Shown piece after piece: positions 46,528 to 54,944 of a stretch of 64,000 nucleotides of DNA. Both the position numbers and the translations under genes were made by a program. The notes beneath the pieces were generated by a model. It did not search any database. It was not told the DNA's origin and was given only the letters and a program-made list of their open reading frames with translations. The first letter of the stretch is position 1. Each line of letters opens with the position of its first letter. Location: NCBI RefSeq assembly GCF_000993825.1, contig NZ_CP011114.1:1984001-2048000 (forward strand), read 5' to 3'. The stretch comes from Paenibacillus durus ATCC 35681. GTDB taxonomy: Bacteria > Bacillota > Bacilli > Paenibacillales > Paenibacillaceae.

Positions 46528-47208
46528 TTGCTTGACCTTCAAACCGCAGCCCTCGCTCACAATCAGGCGGACCCGAAAAGCTCCGGGGATTCGGTATATG
46601 CCCTGCACCAGAGGCACGGCACTTTGCGACATTTTCCGAAAGGCTCCTTTGTCTTTACCAAAGGTTCGGTGCCTGCCGGTTCTTATTTCATCGAATCCGG
46701 GCTTCTGAAAGTCTGCCAGTTCACAGATGAAGGCCGCGACGTGACTTTTTTCATACGCAGAACGGGAGATGCGTTCGGCTTGGCGGAAATTATATTGCAG
46801 CAAAATCATCCTTGCTACGCCCAATGCCTGCATGACAGCCAGATCTGGGTGCTTGATTCATCGATTATACGCGAACAGATTTTGACGAACCCGGAAGTCA
46901 CAAGAGATATTTTATATACGCTGACCCACAGGCTCATTCATCATCAAAGCACGGTCGAACTGCTGATCTCCAAACCTGTCGCTTGGCGTCTGGCCTGGCT
47001 GCTTCAGCAATTGGGAAACCCTTCTCCGTCCGGGGAAATCCAAGTCGAACTCGACCTGAATCATGAGGAAATCTCCAATATGATCGGCTGTACCCGGCAG
47101 ACCGTCTCGGAACTGCTGAGCAAGTGGAAGCAACAAGGTTTGATCCGTTACGACCGTAAGCAAATCCTTATTCAGAACCTCAAACCCATCATAGGTGACC
47201 CGTACTAA
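46528..47208 (+). CDS. Crp/Fnr-family transcriptional regulator
   Basis: A 226-residue protein. A cyclic-nucleotide-binding-like beta barrel is at about 25-130 (LRHFPKGSFVFTKGSVPAGSYFIESGLLKVCQ, GEAF-like GDAFGLAEII), followed by a dimer helix and a winged HTH (LDLNHEEISNMIGCTRQTVSELLSKWKQQGLI). The TTG start with GGAGGAGGGG upstream was chosen; a GTG 17 codons earlier adds a CxxC-like DNPVCALC but lacks a ribosome site. It is followed by a nucleoside hydrolase and ABC importer that it may control. Effector unknown; no Fe-S cysteine set typical of FNR is evident in this start. Confidence 0.88.
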   Translation: MLDLQTAALAHNQADPKSSGDSVYALHQRHGTLRHFPKGSFVFTKGSVPAGSYFIESGLLKVCQFTDEGRDVTFFIRRTGDAFGLAEIILQQNHPCYAQCLHDSQIWVLDSSIIREQILTNPEVTRDILYTLTHRLIHHQSTVELLISKPVAWRLAWLLQQLGNPSPSGEIQVELDLNHEEISNMIGCTRQTVSELLSKWKQQGLIRYDRKQILIQNLKPIIGDPY

Positions 47209-47212
47209 ATAG

Positions 47213-47220
47213 GGGTACCC
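47213..47220 (+). promoter_or_regulatory. Second GGGTACCC site
   Basis: GGGTACCC lies between the regulator stop and the nucleoside hydrolase, matching the core of the palindrome at 46416-46433. Confidence 0.4.
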
Positions 47221-47242
47221 TAGAGCAACCAGAGAGAAAGTA

Positions 47243-48148
47243 GTGGATTTATTGTCAAGAATTATTGTGGATACGGACATCGGAACAAACGCAGACGATG
47301 CTGTAGCCGTTGCACTGGCTTTAAAATCTCCGGAGATTCAAGTGGAAGGCATTACCACTGTCTACGGAAAGGTTCACACCCGCGCACGAATCGCTCAAGC
47401 CATCTTGCAACTGTGCGGGGTGAACCACGTGCCTGTATTTTTAGGTATACCGCTTCCTTTACTCAGAAACCGTCCCTTACTGCGGGCCGGAATCGAAGGA
47501 GGAGGCCTGCGGCTGAACGATGACTTGGAGCTTCCCAAGCGGCATGCCGTTGAATTTATCATCCAGACCATCCTGGAGAATCCGGGCGAAATCACGCTGG
47601 TCACGATTGGGCCACAAACCAATGTAGCGGCTGCCCTTATTCTTGAGCCCCGCATCGCCAAGCTGGTGAAGCGCATTGTCATGATGGGCGGTGTTACCCG
47701 GCTGGCATCTAACGGTGCCGAGCTGGAGCCGGTCGAGCACAATATCCAATGTGATCCGGAAGCCGCCTCAGTCGTGTTTGGCAGCGGCGCACCAATCCTG
47801 ATGCTCGGGCTCGATGTCACGCGGCAAGCGATCTTTTCAAGAGCCGAAGCCGACCAGATGGCGCAAAGCGGGACTCCGCTGGCCGCCTACCTGGTCCGGA
47901 TGATGCATACGTTCATGGATTATATGCAGAGAGACTTTTCCTACATGTGTGACCCATTGACGATTGCAACGCTGATTGATCCGACTTTGATTCGGGCCGT
48001 GCCTATGGAGGTCAGGGTCGAATATGATCACCGGGCGACTTCGGGACAAACGATTGCTGAGCTTAACCCGGCAAGCCACATCGAAGTGGCTTTGGAGCTC
48101 GATAAAGAACGCTTTTTTGAACTGATGTACCGACGGTTATTTTCTTGA
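47243..48148 (+). CDS. Nucleoside hydrolase (IunH-type)
   Basis: A 301-residue protein. The metal-binding N-terminus is DTDIGTNADDAVAV, with VTIGPQTNVAAAL and IVMMGG following, and CDPLTIATLIDP near the C-terminus supplies another calcium ligand. It cleaves ribonucleosides to base and ribose. It is 34 bases after the Crp/Fnr regulator and 72 before an ABC importer, suggesting nucleoside scavenging. The GTG start has only a weak AGAGAGAAAG site. Confidence 0.9.
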   Translation: MDLLSRIIVDTDIGTNADDAVAVALALKSPEIQVEGITTVYGKVHTRARIAQAILQLCGVNHVPVFLGIPLPLLRNRPLLRAGIEGGGLRLNDDLELPKRHAVEFIIQTILENPGEITLVTIGPQTNVAAALILEPRIAKLVKRIVMMGGVTRLASNGAELEPVEHNIQCDPEAASVVFGSGAPILMLGLDVTRQAIFSRAEADQMAQSGTPLAAYLVRMMHTFMDYMQRDFSYMCDPLTIATLIDPTLIRAVPMEVRVEYDHRATSGQTIAELNPASHIEVALELDKERFFELMYRRLFS

Positions 48149-48220
48149 AGGCAAGAAGGAAGAAGGCAAACTTTAGCTAAGTATAAAATTTTCCAATGAG
48201 AATGAGGTGGCGGTTTCATC

Positions 48221-49558
48221 ATGACAAAAACATCGACAAAAAAATTCGGTGCCTGGCTCACCCTGCTCCTTGTCACAACAACGCTTCTGGCAGGATGCGC
48301 CAAAGACAACACAGCTTCTACGCCTGAAACTTCGGAAGCGCCAAACACCTCCGCAGCAAACACATCGGCAACAGAAATTACGTTCGCCGCGTACTCCAAT
48401 TATGAGAAACCTCTGACGAAAGCCATTGAAGCGTTTGAGCAGCAGAACTCGAACATCAAAGTGAAACTTGACCTGGCTCCTTACGACCAGCTCATGGAGA
48501 CGATTGAAATCAAGCTCGGCGCCAAGTCCAAAGATGTAGATGCCTTGTTTGTCGATTCGCCGCTTGTGATGAATTATTCGGTCAAAGGCTATCTTGAGCC
48601 GCTGGACAACCTGATTGACGCGGATGCGAAAAAAGAATGGACGCCTTCCGCCGTCGAAACCGTCTCGTATCAAAACCAATTGATGGCCGCTCCGATGAAC
48701 AGCTCCAGCCAGGTGCTCTATTACAACAAAGATTTGTTCCAGCAACAAGGAATCCCTTTCCCTGCTGAAGACAAACGCATGACTTGGGAAGAGGTTGTCG
48801 CCTTGGCGAAAAAGCTGACCTCCGACAATGTCTACGGTTTCTCGTTCGAGCAAATCAGCAAAGCTTACCAAATGCTCGCTTTGTCCGACAGCCTGGGCGT
48901 TAAAATGATCAGCGACGACGGCTTGACCTCCACCGGGAATTCCAACTCTCCGGGAGCGGTGAAAGCTTTTCAATTCTATTCCGACCTGTTCAACAAAGAT
49001 AAAGTAAGTCCGAAGATCAAAAAAGAGGAATCGCTCGATTACTTCACCTCCGGCAAAGTGGCGATGTACCTGGCAACCAACCAGAACATGCCCAAAATCC
49101 GCGATTCGGGGGTTAACTTCGGCGTCACCCTGCATCCCTATTTCGCCGGACAGAAAATCGCCACGCCAACCGGGGCCTGGAACCTTGGCGTGTCCAAATA
49201 TTCGGACAAAAAAGAAGCGGCAGCCAAGCTGGTCGAGTTCCTGACGCTTGGCGAAGGCTCCAAAATTATTTTTGAAGAAGGCGGCACGCTGCCTCCGCAG
49301 CTTGATCTGCTGAACGCCATCGATTCTGATCCGAAATACGGAGAATTCCCGAACACGGTCATCCGGATCGCGGCCAAAGAATCGCGCGAAACCGCCGTTC
49401 CCCGTCCTAAGACGCCAGGTTATCTGGAATGGGAGTCGAATATGAATAAAGCTTTCGATGACATCAAAAATGGCGCCGACCCGCAAAAAGCACTCGATAA
49501 TGCCGTCTCCGTCATCGACAACCAGTTAAAGAAATACCAGGGTGTAGCCGCTAAGTAA
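48221..49558 (+). CDS. ABC transporter extracellular solute-binding lipoprotein
   Basis: A 445-residue lipoprotein. The signal peptide ends LLAGCAKD (lipid Cys near 25). It belongs to the family 1 sugar-binding cluster: ITFAAYSNYEKPLTKAIEAFEQQNSNIKVKLDL and PLDNLID opening, GFSFEQISKAYQMLAL centre. It delivers substrate to the two following permeases. No ATPase is encoded here, so a shared MsmX-type ATPase is likely. The neighbouring nucleoside hydrolase suggests nucleosides or pentoses as ligand. Confidence 0.9.
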   Translation: MTKTSTKKFGAWLTLLLVTTTLLAGCAKDNTASTPETSEAPNTSAANTSATEITFAAYSNYEKPLTKAIEAFEQQNSNIKVKLDLAPYDQLMETIEIKLGAKSKDVDALFVDSPLVMNYSVKGYLEPLDNLIDADAKKEWTPSAVETVSYQNQLMAAPMNSSSQVLYYNKDLFQQQGIPFPAEDKRMTWEEVVALAKKLTSDNVYGFSFEQISKAYQMLALSDSLGVKMISDDGLTSTGNSNSPGAVKAFQFYSDLFNKDKVSPKIKKEESLDYFTSGKVAMYLATNQNMPKIRDSGVNFGVTLHPYFAGQKIATPTGAWNLGVSKYSDKKEAAAKLVEFLTLGEGSKIIFEEGGTLPPQLDLLNAIDSDPKYGEFPNTVIRIAAKESRETAVPRPKTPGYLEWESNMNKAFDDIKNGADPQKALDNAVSVIDNQLKKYQGVAAK

Positions 49559-49686
49559 ACGCATGAAACCTATGAGGGGGAAGGGGTGGCCTTCTCCCTT
49601 CTTTCTTCTTGTGTTTGCCGACCTGGTACTGTTCCTGTTCTATCAAACCAATGGATGATCTGATCTCCAACTTAAAGGTGACCTTT

Positions 49687-50553
49687 ATGCGAAGTGAAAA
49701 AAACATAGGTACAATCCTGTTGTTTCTGTTCCCCGCCCTGGCGGGTCTGGTTCTATTTAAGCTGTATCCGATTCTAAGCGGATTTGTGCAAAGCTTGTAC
49801 ACCACAACGTTTATAACCGGCGGCCGCAGCTTCGTCGGATTGCAGAACTATATTTCTTTATTTACCGATCCGGTCTTCTGGAACTCCCTGAAAGTGACGC
49901 TGTTGTTCAACGTCATCATAAATCCTTTGCAAATCCTACTGGCCTTCTTCCTGGCGCTGCTCTTAAACGCCAAAATCAAAAGAATTGCCTGGTTCCGCAG
50001 CGTTCATTTCGTGCCTGTCGCGATTTCGGTTCCAACGGCCTGCATGTTGTGGAATATTATGCTCAGCCCGGAGCAGGGCGTGGTCAACTCCATTCTCGCT
50101 GCGCTTGGCCTGCCTCAGCAGCCTTTCCTTGGCAGCAGCTCCCAGGCCCTGGGCTCCATCATCGCCATCGCCTCCTGGAAAGGCGTAGGCTACTGGGCTT
50201 TGTTCCTGCTGGCCGGCCTGCAGGAAGTGCCGACTTCTCTGCTGGAGGCCTCCTCCCTGGACGGCGCCAGCCGCTGGAAGCAGATGATTCATATCGTATA
50301 CCCGATGTTGAAGCGCCCCTTGACGTTTGTGGTAGTGTCGGTCACAACCGCCAATTTTCTACTCTTCTCGCCGATGTACATCTTGACAAAAGGCGGACCG
50401 GAGAACAGTACGGATGTGCTGATGTTCGAAAGCTTCAACAACGCTTTTTTATACTCAGATTTAGGCCGATCTTCTTCCATTGTCGTCACTTTGCTGCTGA
50501 TCACGCTGACGATCGTCGCTTTTCAGTTCAGGTGGCTCAAGACTTCCCATTAG
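49687..50553 (+). CDS. ABC transporter permease (MalF/UgpA-like)
   Basis: A 288-residue protein with six helices. The EAA loop is EASSLDGASRWKQMIHIVYPMLKRPL and KLYPILSGFVQSLYTT opens the first periplasmic region. The ATG at 49687 follows AAAGGTGA; earlier in-frame ATGs lack this. It pairs with the next permease. Confidence 0.92.
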   Translation: MRSEKNIGTILLFLFPALAGLVLFKLYPILSGFVQSLYTTTFITGGRSFVGLQNYISLFTDPVFWNSLKVTLLFNVIINPLQILLAFFLALLLNAKIKRIAWFRSVHFVPVAISVPTACMLWNIMLSPEQGVVNSILAALGLPQQPFLGSSSQALGSIIAIASWKGVGYWALFLLAGLQEVPTSLLEASSLDGASRWKQMIHIVYPMLKRPLTFVVVSVTTANFLLFSPMYILTKGGPENSTDVLMFESFNNAFLYSDLGRSSSIVVTLLLITLTIVAFQFRWLKTSH

Positions 50554-50566
50554 AAAGGAAATGAAC

Positions 50567-51406
50567 GTGATTCGATTATTCCGCTCTTCCCTTCCGATTT
50601 ATGTCATTCACCTGGTCCTGGCGTTAATCGTACTGCTTCCGCTCGCTTTTGCGCTTGTGTCCTCGTTTCGGCCTTTGGATGAGATCTACAAATACATGTC
50701 GCCTGTCACTTGGAAAACGTTTTGGCCTACCCAGTTCACCCTTGAGGCTTACCGTTCGCTGTTTACGGAGAGAGGGTTCGGCCAGATTTTCCTGAACACC
50801 TTTTTTATAGGCATCACTACCGTCCTAGGGGGGCTGCTGCTCGGCTCCATGGCCGCCTTTGCTTTTGTTTATTTGGAATTCCGCGGCAAATCGGCGTTGT
50901 TTCTGCTGGTTCTGGTAACGTTTATGATTCCTTTTGAGGTCATTTCCATTCCGCTCTACAGCCTGGTAAACAAGCTGGGATGGATCGATTCCTATGCCGG
51001 TATCATTGTGCCTGGCGTGGTCAATGGCTTGGTCATTTTCCTGTTCCGGCAATTTTTCCTGGAGCTTCCTTATTCTCTCGTCGAGTCAGCGCGTATAGAT
51101 GGCGCTTCATGGCTCCGGGTATACGCCGGTATCGTCATGCCGATGTGCAAGCCGGTGACCGTCAGCGCGAGCTTGCTCATTTTCATTCAGCAGTGGGAGT
51201 CCTTTATGTGGCCGCTCATTGCCACCCGCTCCAAGCAATACAAAGTGATTCAAGTCGCATTAAGCGACTTCATCACGGAATACGGCACGTATTGGAACGA
51301 AATGTTCGCCGCAGCGATGTTGTCCGTGGTGATTCCGGTGATGCTCCTGATTCCGCTTCAGCGGTATTATGTGCAAGGAATCGCCAACACGGGAAGCAAG
51401 GAATAA
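50567..51406 (+). CDS. ABC transporter permease (MalG/UgpE-like)
   Basis: A 279-residue protein with six helices. The EAA loop is ESARIDGASWLRVYAGIVMPMCKP. I chose the GTG at 50567 (AAAGGA eight bases upstream); the ATG at 50561 is two bases from that site. It begins about 14 bases after the first permease stop. Second subunit of the importer. Confidence 0.9.
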   Translation: MIRLFRSSLPIYVIHLVLALIVLLPLAFALVSSFRPLDEIYKYMSPVTWKTFWPTQFTLEAYRSLFTERGFGQIFLNTFFIGITTVLGGLLLGSMAAFAFVYLEFRGKSALFLLVLVTFMIPFEVISIPLYSLVNKLGWIDSYAGIIVPGVVNGLVIFLFRQFFLELPYSLVESARIDGASWLRVYAGIVMPMCKPVTVSASLLIFIQQWESFMWPLIATRSKQYKVIQVALSDFITEYGTYWNEMFAAAMLSVVIPVMLLIPLQRYYVQGIANTGSKE

Positions 51407-51466
51407 AGACGCAGCAACGGAGCTGTCATATACTAGCGGCACGGCCACCTTCCTAAAAAAGTGAAG

Positions 51467-51508
51467 AAGCCAGCAAGTCTTTCGGTTATTGGAGACTCGC
51501 TGGCTTTT
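51467..51508 (+). terminator. Terminator after the ABC importer
   Basis: AAGCCAGCAAGTCT pairs with AGACTCGCTGGCTT, with one mismatch, followed by TTTT. Confidence 0.85.
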
Positions 51509-51726
51509 GCTGTTCTAATTAGGGTAATCGCTCTATCATCAAGGGACGGGTCAGGTTGGTTATGATTTTAGTTCAGCATCATTTGCAAACCAGCTAAAAT
51601 GCAGCTTTTTTCGAGCAAAAACGTGGTTTCTCAAAGAAAACCTGCAATGACGGCTAGGCCCCTTAAATCCGGAGTCATGCCCTACAATTAACAAGCGTTC
51701 GTAAAATAACTCTTTATTTCAAGATA

Positions 51727-52629
51727 TTACATGGCTTTATGAAATGTCGATGAGTCTTCCAGCGTTTTAACCCACTCTGAAAACTTCGCTGGAGGCATTA
51801 ATTTCAAGCTGCCATGCATCTTGCGGTTGTTGTAGAAGTCCATATATTGATCGAGGGCCTCATAGGCTTCGTCGAAGGTCATGAACTCTCTTTTGCTGAA
51901 CAGATCGCGTTCCAATAAGCTATGAAAGGATTCAATGTATGCATTCATATTCGGTGTCCGCGGCGGGATGCGTTCGTGAATCATGTCCAGGCTTTCACAG
52001 GTATCTCCAAATAACTTGCTGACGAATTGCGGCCCGTTGTCCGTTCGAATCACGGGCATAACTTCTCCGGATTGGAGACGACTCTGTAGCGCCCGCCATA
52101 GGGTTTGGACTGCATGTTTGGCCTCACATACGGGTCCTCTGTACTGCCGAACAACCATACGATCAAACACATCAATGATGCTAAGTACAAAAAAGAAACG
52201 TTCCTGACCGATGATATAGCCGTACTTGATGTCCATTTGCCACAACTGATTGGACCCGGTGACGACCCGGTTCTTGGGAAGCCGGCGTGGATGTGAGGGG
52301 AGGCGCTTACGGGATTGCTGAAGAATCCCTAGCTCTTTACACAAGCGATATCCTTTCTTCTTGTTCAGCTTTACGCTGTACCGGTTACGAATACATTGCG
52401 CAAGAAGTTTGTAGCCATAGACATGCTCTTCGCCTTCGAGGAGCTCAAGCAGCCATTCCTTGATTTGTTCGTCGCTGATTTTTTCTCCCGTAACCGTGAA
52501 GGAGTAACCCGGCACCGGACGTCCCATCTGGCCTTCTGGTGGGCGTTTTGTTGCCGGACGGGCAGCTCGTTTTTTACGATCATAGTACGTCGATTCAGAT
52601 AATCCAAGTATTCGCAGAACCCGTGCCAC
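51727..52629 (-). CDS. IS3-family transposase OrfB (DDE integrase)
   Basis: A 300-residue frame. The HTH_21 region (YGYKLLAQCIRNRYSVKLNKKKGYRL) is followed by the rve core with the DDE set: D in WQMDIKYG, D in RTDNGPQFV, E in AYIESFHSLL. All catalytic residues are present. No proper start precedes it. It is normally made as an OrfAB fusion by -1 slippage at A_AAA_AAG (52698-52692), giving EKPRLSEKFEVADLFIKRGE as the joining segment. Confidence 0.9.
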   Translation of the reverse strand: MARVLRILGLSESTYYDRKKRAARPATKRPPEGQMGRPVPGYSFTVTGEKISDEQIKEWLLELLEGEEHVYGYKLLAQCIRNRYSVKLNKKKGYRLCKELGILQQSRKRLPSHPRRLPKNRVVTGSNQLWQMDIKYGYIIGQERFFFVLSIIDVFDRMVVRQYRGPVCEAKHAVQTLWRALQSRLQSGEVMPVIRTDNGPQFVSKLFGDTCESLDMIHERIPPRTPNMNAYIESFHSLLERDLFSKREFMTFDEAYEALDQYMDFYNNRKMHGSLKLMPPAKFSEWVKTLEDSSTFHKAM

Positions 52630-52658
52630 TGGTTCCCCCCGCTTAATAAATAGGTCTG

Positions 52659-52988
52659 CTACTTCGAATTTTTCGGATAAGCGGGGTTTTTCTTTTTTAG
52701 CAGTTCTCGCAGAATCTCGAGCTCCAGTTCTTTTTCCCCGAGCACCTTCATGGCCTTTTCGTAGCGCTGTTCCACATCCTGCAGTCGCTGAAGTTCTTGC
52801 AGATGCTCATCTGCAACCGGAATATCTTCGGGTGGAATGGAGTCACGATGATCCCTAATCCACCCGCGTATGGTTTCTGGATGGATGTCATACATGCGGG
52901 ATAATACCCCCACCTTAACTCCGGCTAACGCTTCCTTAACAACTTTAAGCCGTGCTTCCTCTTTCAGCCTCTTTCCCATTCTCGTCAT
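52659..52988 (-). CDS. IS3-family transposase OrfA
   Basis: A 109-residue HTH protein: MGKRLKEEARLKVVKEALAG, then GVLSRMYDIHPETIRGWIRDH as the helix-turn-helix, then a C-terminal leucine-rich helix (QRYEKAMKVLGEKELELEIL) ending in the slippery lysine run. Start ATG as for IS3 group orfA. Confidence 0.88.
   Translation of the reverse strand: MTRMGKRLKEEARLKVVKEALAGVKVGVLSRMYDIHPETIRGWIRDHRDSIPPEDIPVADEHLQELQRLQDVEQRYEKAMKVLGEKELELEILRELLKKKNPAYPKNSK
52692..52698 (-). other. Programmed -1 frameshift slippery site
   Basis: The minus strand reads CTA-AAA-AAG, a classical A_AAA_AAG heptamer near the orfA end. A -1 shift joins OrfA to the open OrfB frame without a stop. Confidence 0.75.
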
Positions 52989-53358
52989 CTCTCCCTTGTC
53001 TCCAGTTTAAATTATTGGGTGGGAGGACTCCAGTTTAATTAGGGGGCCTAGGAGATGATACAGGGAATTGAGGCTGTGCTGACTGAATTGGAGGCGGAGC
53101 GGAGAAAAACCTGTATTTCCGTAGGCATGTTATACATCGCTATTCTTAGTCGACCAAAAGATGTACAATTTCAGGTTTTCTGCATTTTCCCCGCTTCCAT
53201 TCGGGTAGCCCCGCCCATCTACCTAAATCCCACCTGAAAAAACCAGCTAATACTTGTCAAGGATTTTGTATTGGTGATTTGCGTTCTTCTTGGTATACTA
53301 TTTTTAAAGCATGACAAAGAACCTTCATTGGCGTGAAGGTTATGGATAATTATGGGTA

Positions 53359-54537
53359 TTATGGTTGGAAGGGCTGCTTTTTACGGAGGATGGCGTATAC
53401 GTGATGGAGTAGCTTGTTGGCGCAGGCGATCACAACCACCTTGTAGGGCTTGCCCTCTTTTCTTTTTTTATCGTAATAGTCTCGGATTCTAGGATTGGTT
53501 CTTCCTCGAATCCCGCACTGTACGGCTAAATATAACGCTCGACGAAGTCTCTTGGAGCCACGTTTTGTAATTCGGGAGCTAGTCGCCGTAAATTTGCCGG
53601 AGCTGAATATTCCAGGGTCTAAACCTGCAAAAGCCACAAGTTGTTTTGCTTCTTTAAACTGCCGAGCATCACCGATCTCTGCGACAATTGCAGCTGCAAG
53701 CTTATCCCCGATTCCCGGTATACTCTTCACTAATTCGACCTCTGGAAGACACGTTGCCAGCTCATCCATCTGCTTTTCTAGTTCGCTCAGTTGGTCTGAA
53801 AAAGCAAGGACTAAGTTGACCATACCACGTAAAACGGAGGTTTGAGCACGACTCCTTGACTGTTCTTTCCAGTAAGATAATGCTTCTTTCATTTGCTCCA
53901 TCTTGGCTTCCGTCCACTTCTGAGAATGTGAACTCCTTGTACATTTTTGGATGACTGCATGAAGATTCTCGATTTGACCTTCCAGACAACAGGCCAATAC
54001 GTGTAAAGACGTCACGGAGAATAGATTGCGAAAGACCTTCTCGTATGTCGGAAACACCTGATCCAGCAAGGCCCTCATGTTTAACTTCGCTTGCACAAAC
54101 ATCCCCGTCACAAACTCATGTTGTCTGGTTACATGTTGGAGCTCCGTAAACCCCTCATCCCAAGTCCGATGCGGTGTAACATCTCCCCGGTAATACATTT
54201 CGGCTAAGTGCCATGCATCTGCAGCATCCGTCTTTACCTTGCGCAACTGTGTGCCTTTCGCTCGTTTTGCTTGTAACGGGTTGACAATGAAGTACGTCCA
54301 TCCGCTGCGCTCTAGATAGGCGACAAGTCCACGGTGGTAGTGGCCTGTCGCTTCAAGAATAACGACCGGGGGATGCATTGTCTTTGTCTGCAGCTCTGCT
54401 AGAATCTCCCCCAATTGCTCAAATCCGCCTTCCTCATGCGAGATGCTCATCGCTTTCCCGCAAGGCTCATTCCGTTTTAGAAATGCTTGTACCACACTGA
54501 ATCCCTTTGCTACATCCACTCCCACTACGGGTTCCAT
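53359..54537 (-). CDS. IS110-family transposase (DEDD recombinase)
   Basis: A 392-residue protein. The N-terminal DEDD/RuvC-like domain begins VVGVDVAKGFSVVQAFL and includes VILEATGHYHRGLVAYL and KTDAADAWHLAEM. The C-terminal Tnp domain has SIPGIGDKLAAAIVAEIGD, FAGLDPG and GSKRLRRALYLAV with the serine nucleophile region. The ATG at 54537 has AGGAGG upstream. It acts with a bridge RNA encoded at its own end. Confidence 0.93.
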   Translation of the reverse strand: MEPVVGVDVAKGFSVVQAFLKRNEPCGKAMSISHEEGGFEQLGEILAELQTKTMHPPVVILEATGHYHRGLVAYLERSGWTYFIVNPLQAKRAKGTQLRKVKTDAADAWHLAEMYYRGDVTPHRTWDEGFTELQHVTRQHEFVTGMFVQAKLNMRALLDQVFPTYEKVFRNLFSVTSLHVLACCLEGQIENLHAVIQKCTRSSHSQKWTEAKMEQMKEALSYWKEQSRSRAQTSVLRGMVNLVLAFSDQLSELEKQMDELATCLPEVELVKSIPGIGDKLAAAIVAEIGDARQFKEAKQLVAFAGLDPGIFSSGKFTATSSRITKRGSKRLRRALYLAVQCGIRGRTNPRIRDYYDKKRKEGKPYKVVVIACANKLLHHVYAILRKKQPFQP

Positions 54538-54544
54538 AACAACC

Positions 54545-54780
54545 TCCTGATTATTATTTACCGGCAATCCTACGATGGTTCCAACCCCATAGCTTCGCTT
54601 GTGATGCGGGGTCCATTGCCCCTACCAGCTCAAACATGGTCATTGGAGGCAGTAGGAGAACAGTTTTTTTGACGGGGTATGCTCCCCAAGGACATCCACG
54701 TTCTCCCGGCTACCGCCATCTTAAAACAACTACAAAAATAGGCCAACCAGAAGTTTCTGGCTGACCTAATAATACGAAAG
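54545..54780 (-). ncRNA. Candidate IS110 bridge RNA region
   Basis: The non-coding end upstream of the IS110 transposase, read on the minus strand, contains several stem-loops (GGTCAGCCAGAA/TTCTGGTTGGCC, GGGGAGCATACCCC, GGAGAACG...). IS110 subgroup elements encode the bridge RNA in this position. The target- and donor-binding loops cannot be assigned by eye. Confidence 0.35.
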
Positions 54781-54852
54781 GGCATCCCATTAGCCCTTCT
54801 ATGGCTTATGGGACATCCCCGTCTTTGCTATATCGTGGTTTGCACCAAGATA

Positions 54853-54910
54853 ATTACACGATCCTAGCAAAAACTCCCAATCTACTGGTAAATAGCAGAA
54901 GGGAGTTTTT
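54853..54910. repeat. Inverted copy of the 46-kb terminator and tail
   Basis: ATTACACGATCCTA (54853-54866), then a hairpin AAAAACTCCC/GGGAGTTTTT (54869-54910). On the minus strand this reads like 46031-46089: same hairpin arms, same tail order. The hairpin is also the likely terminator of the permease gene on the minus strand. A third copy of the tail lies at 56112-56128. Confidence 0.7.
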
Positions 54911-54944
54911 ACTTAAGGATTATTTATCTATAAATCCGAATCCG

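Larger units (their letters stand above)
51654..53051 (-). mobile_element. IS3-family insertion sequence
   Basis: About 1.4 kb with orfA and orfB and imperfect inverted ends: CTAGGCCCCTTAAATCCGGA at 51654 against the complement of the end near 53030-53051 (CTAGGCCCCCTAATTAAACT). A direct repeat of the target was not seen, so the outermost bases are approximate. OrfA and OrfB overlap through a frameshift window, as in IS3 elements. Confidence 0.75.
53255..54790 (-). mobile_element. IS110-family insertion sequence (ends approximate)
   Basis: An IS110-type transposase with a long structured non-coding end on its 5' side (54538-54790) and a shorter 3' side. On the 3' side a TTGACA (53260-53255, minus strand) lies where IS110 circles commonly create a junction promoter. 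A hairpin AACCTTCACG...TGAAGGTT follows the gene. There are no terminal inverted repeats, as expected for the family, so the ends are estimates. Confidence 0.6.

Noticed and set aside
48173..49486. 437-codon open frame antisense to the solute-binding protein
   Set aside because: It exactly shadows a well-supported lipoprotein gene and has no ribosome site or known domain. This is codon-usage mirroring.
53055..53237. 60-codon plus frame between IS3 and IS110
   Set aside because: The opening residues (MIQGIEAVLTELEAERRK) look coding-like, but the rest is not, and no ribosome site or family is evident. Perhaps a remnant cut by the insertion sequences.
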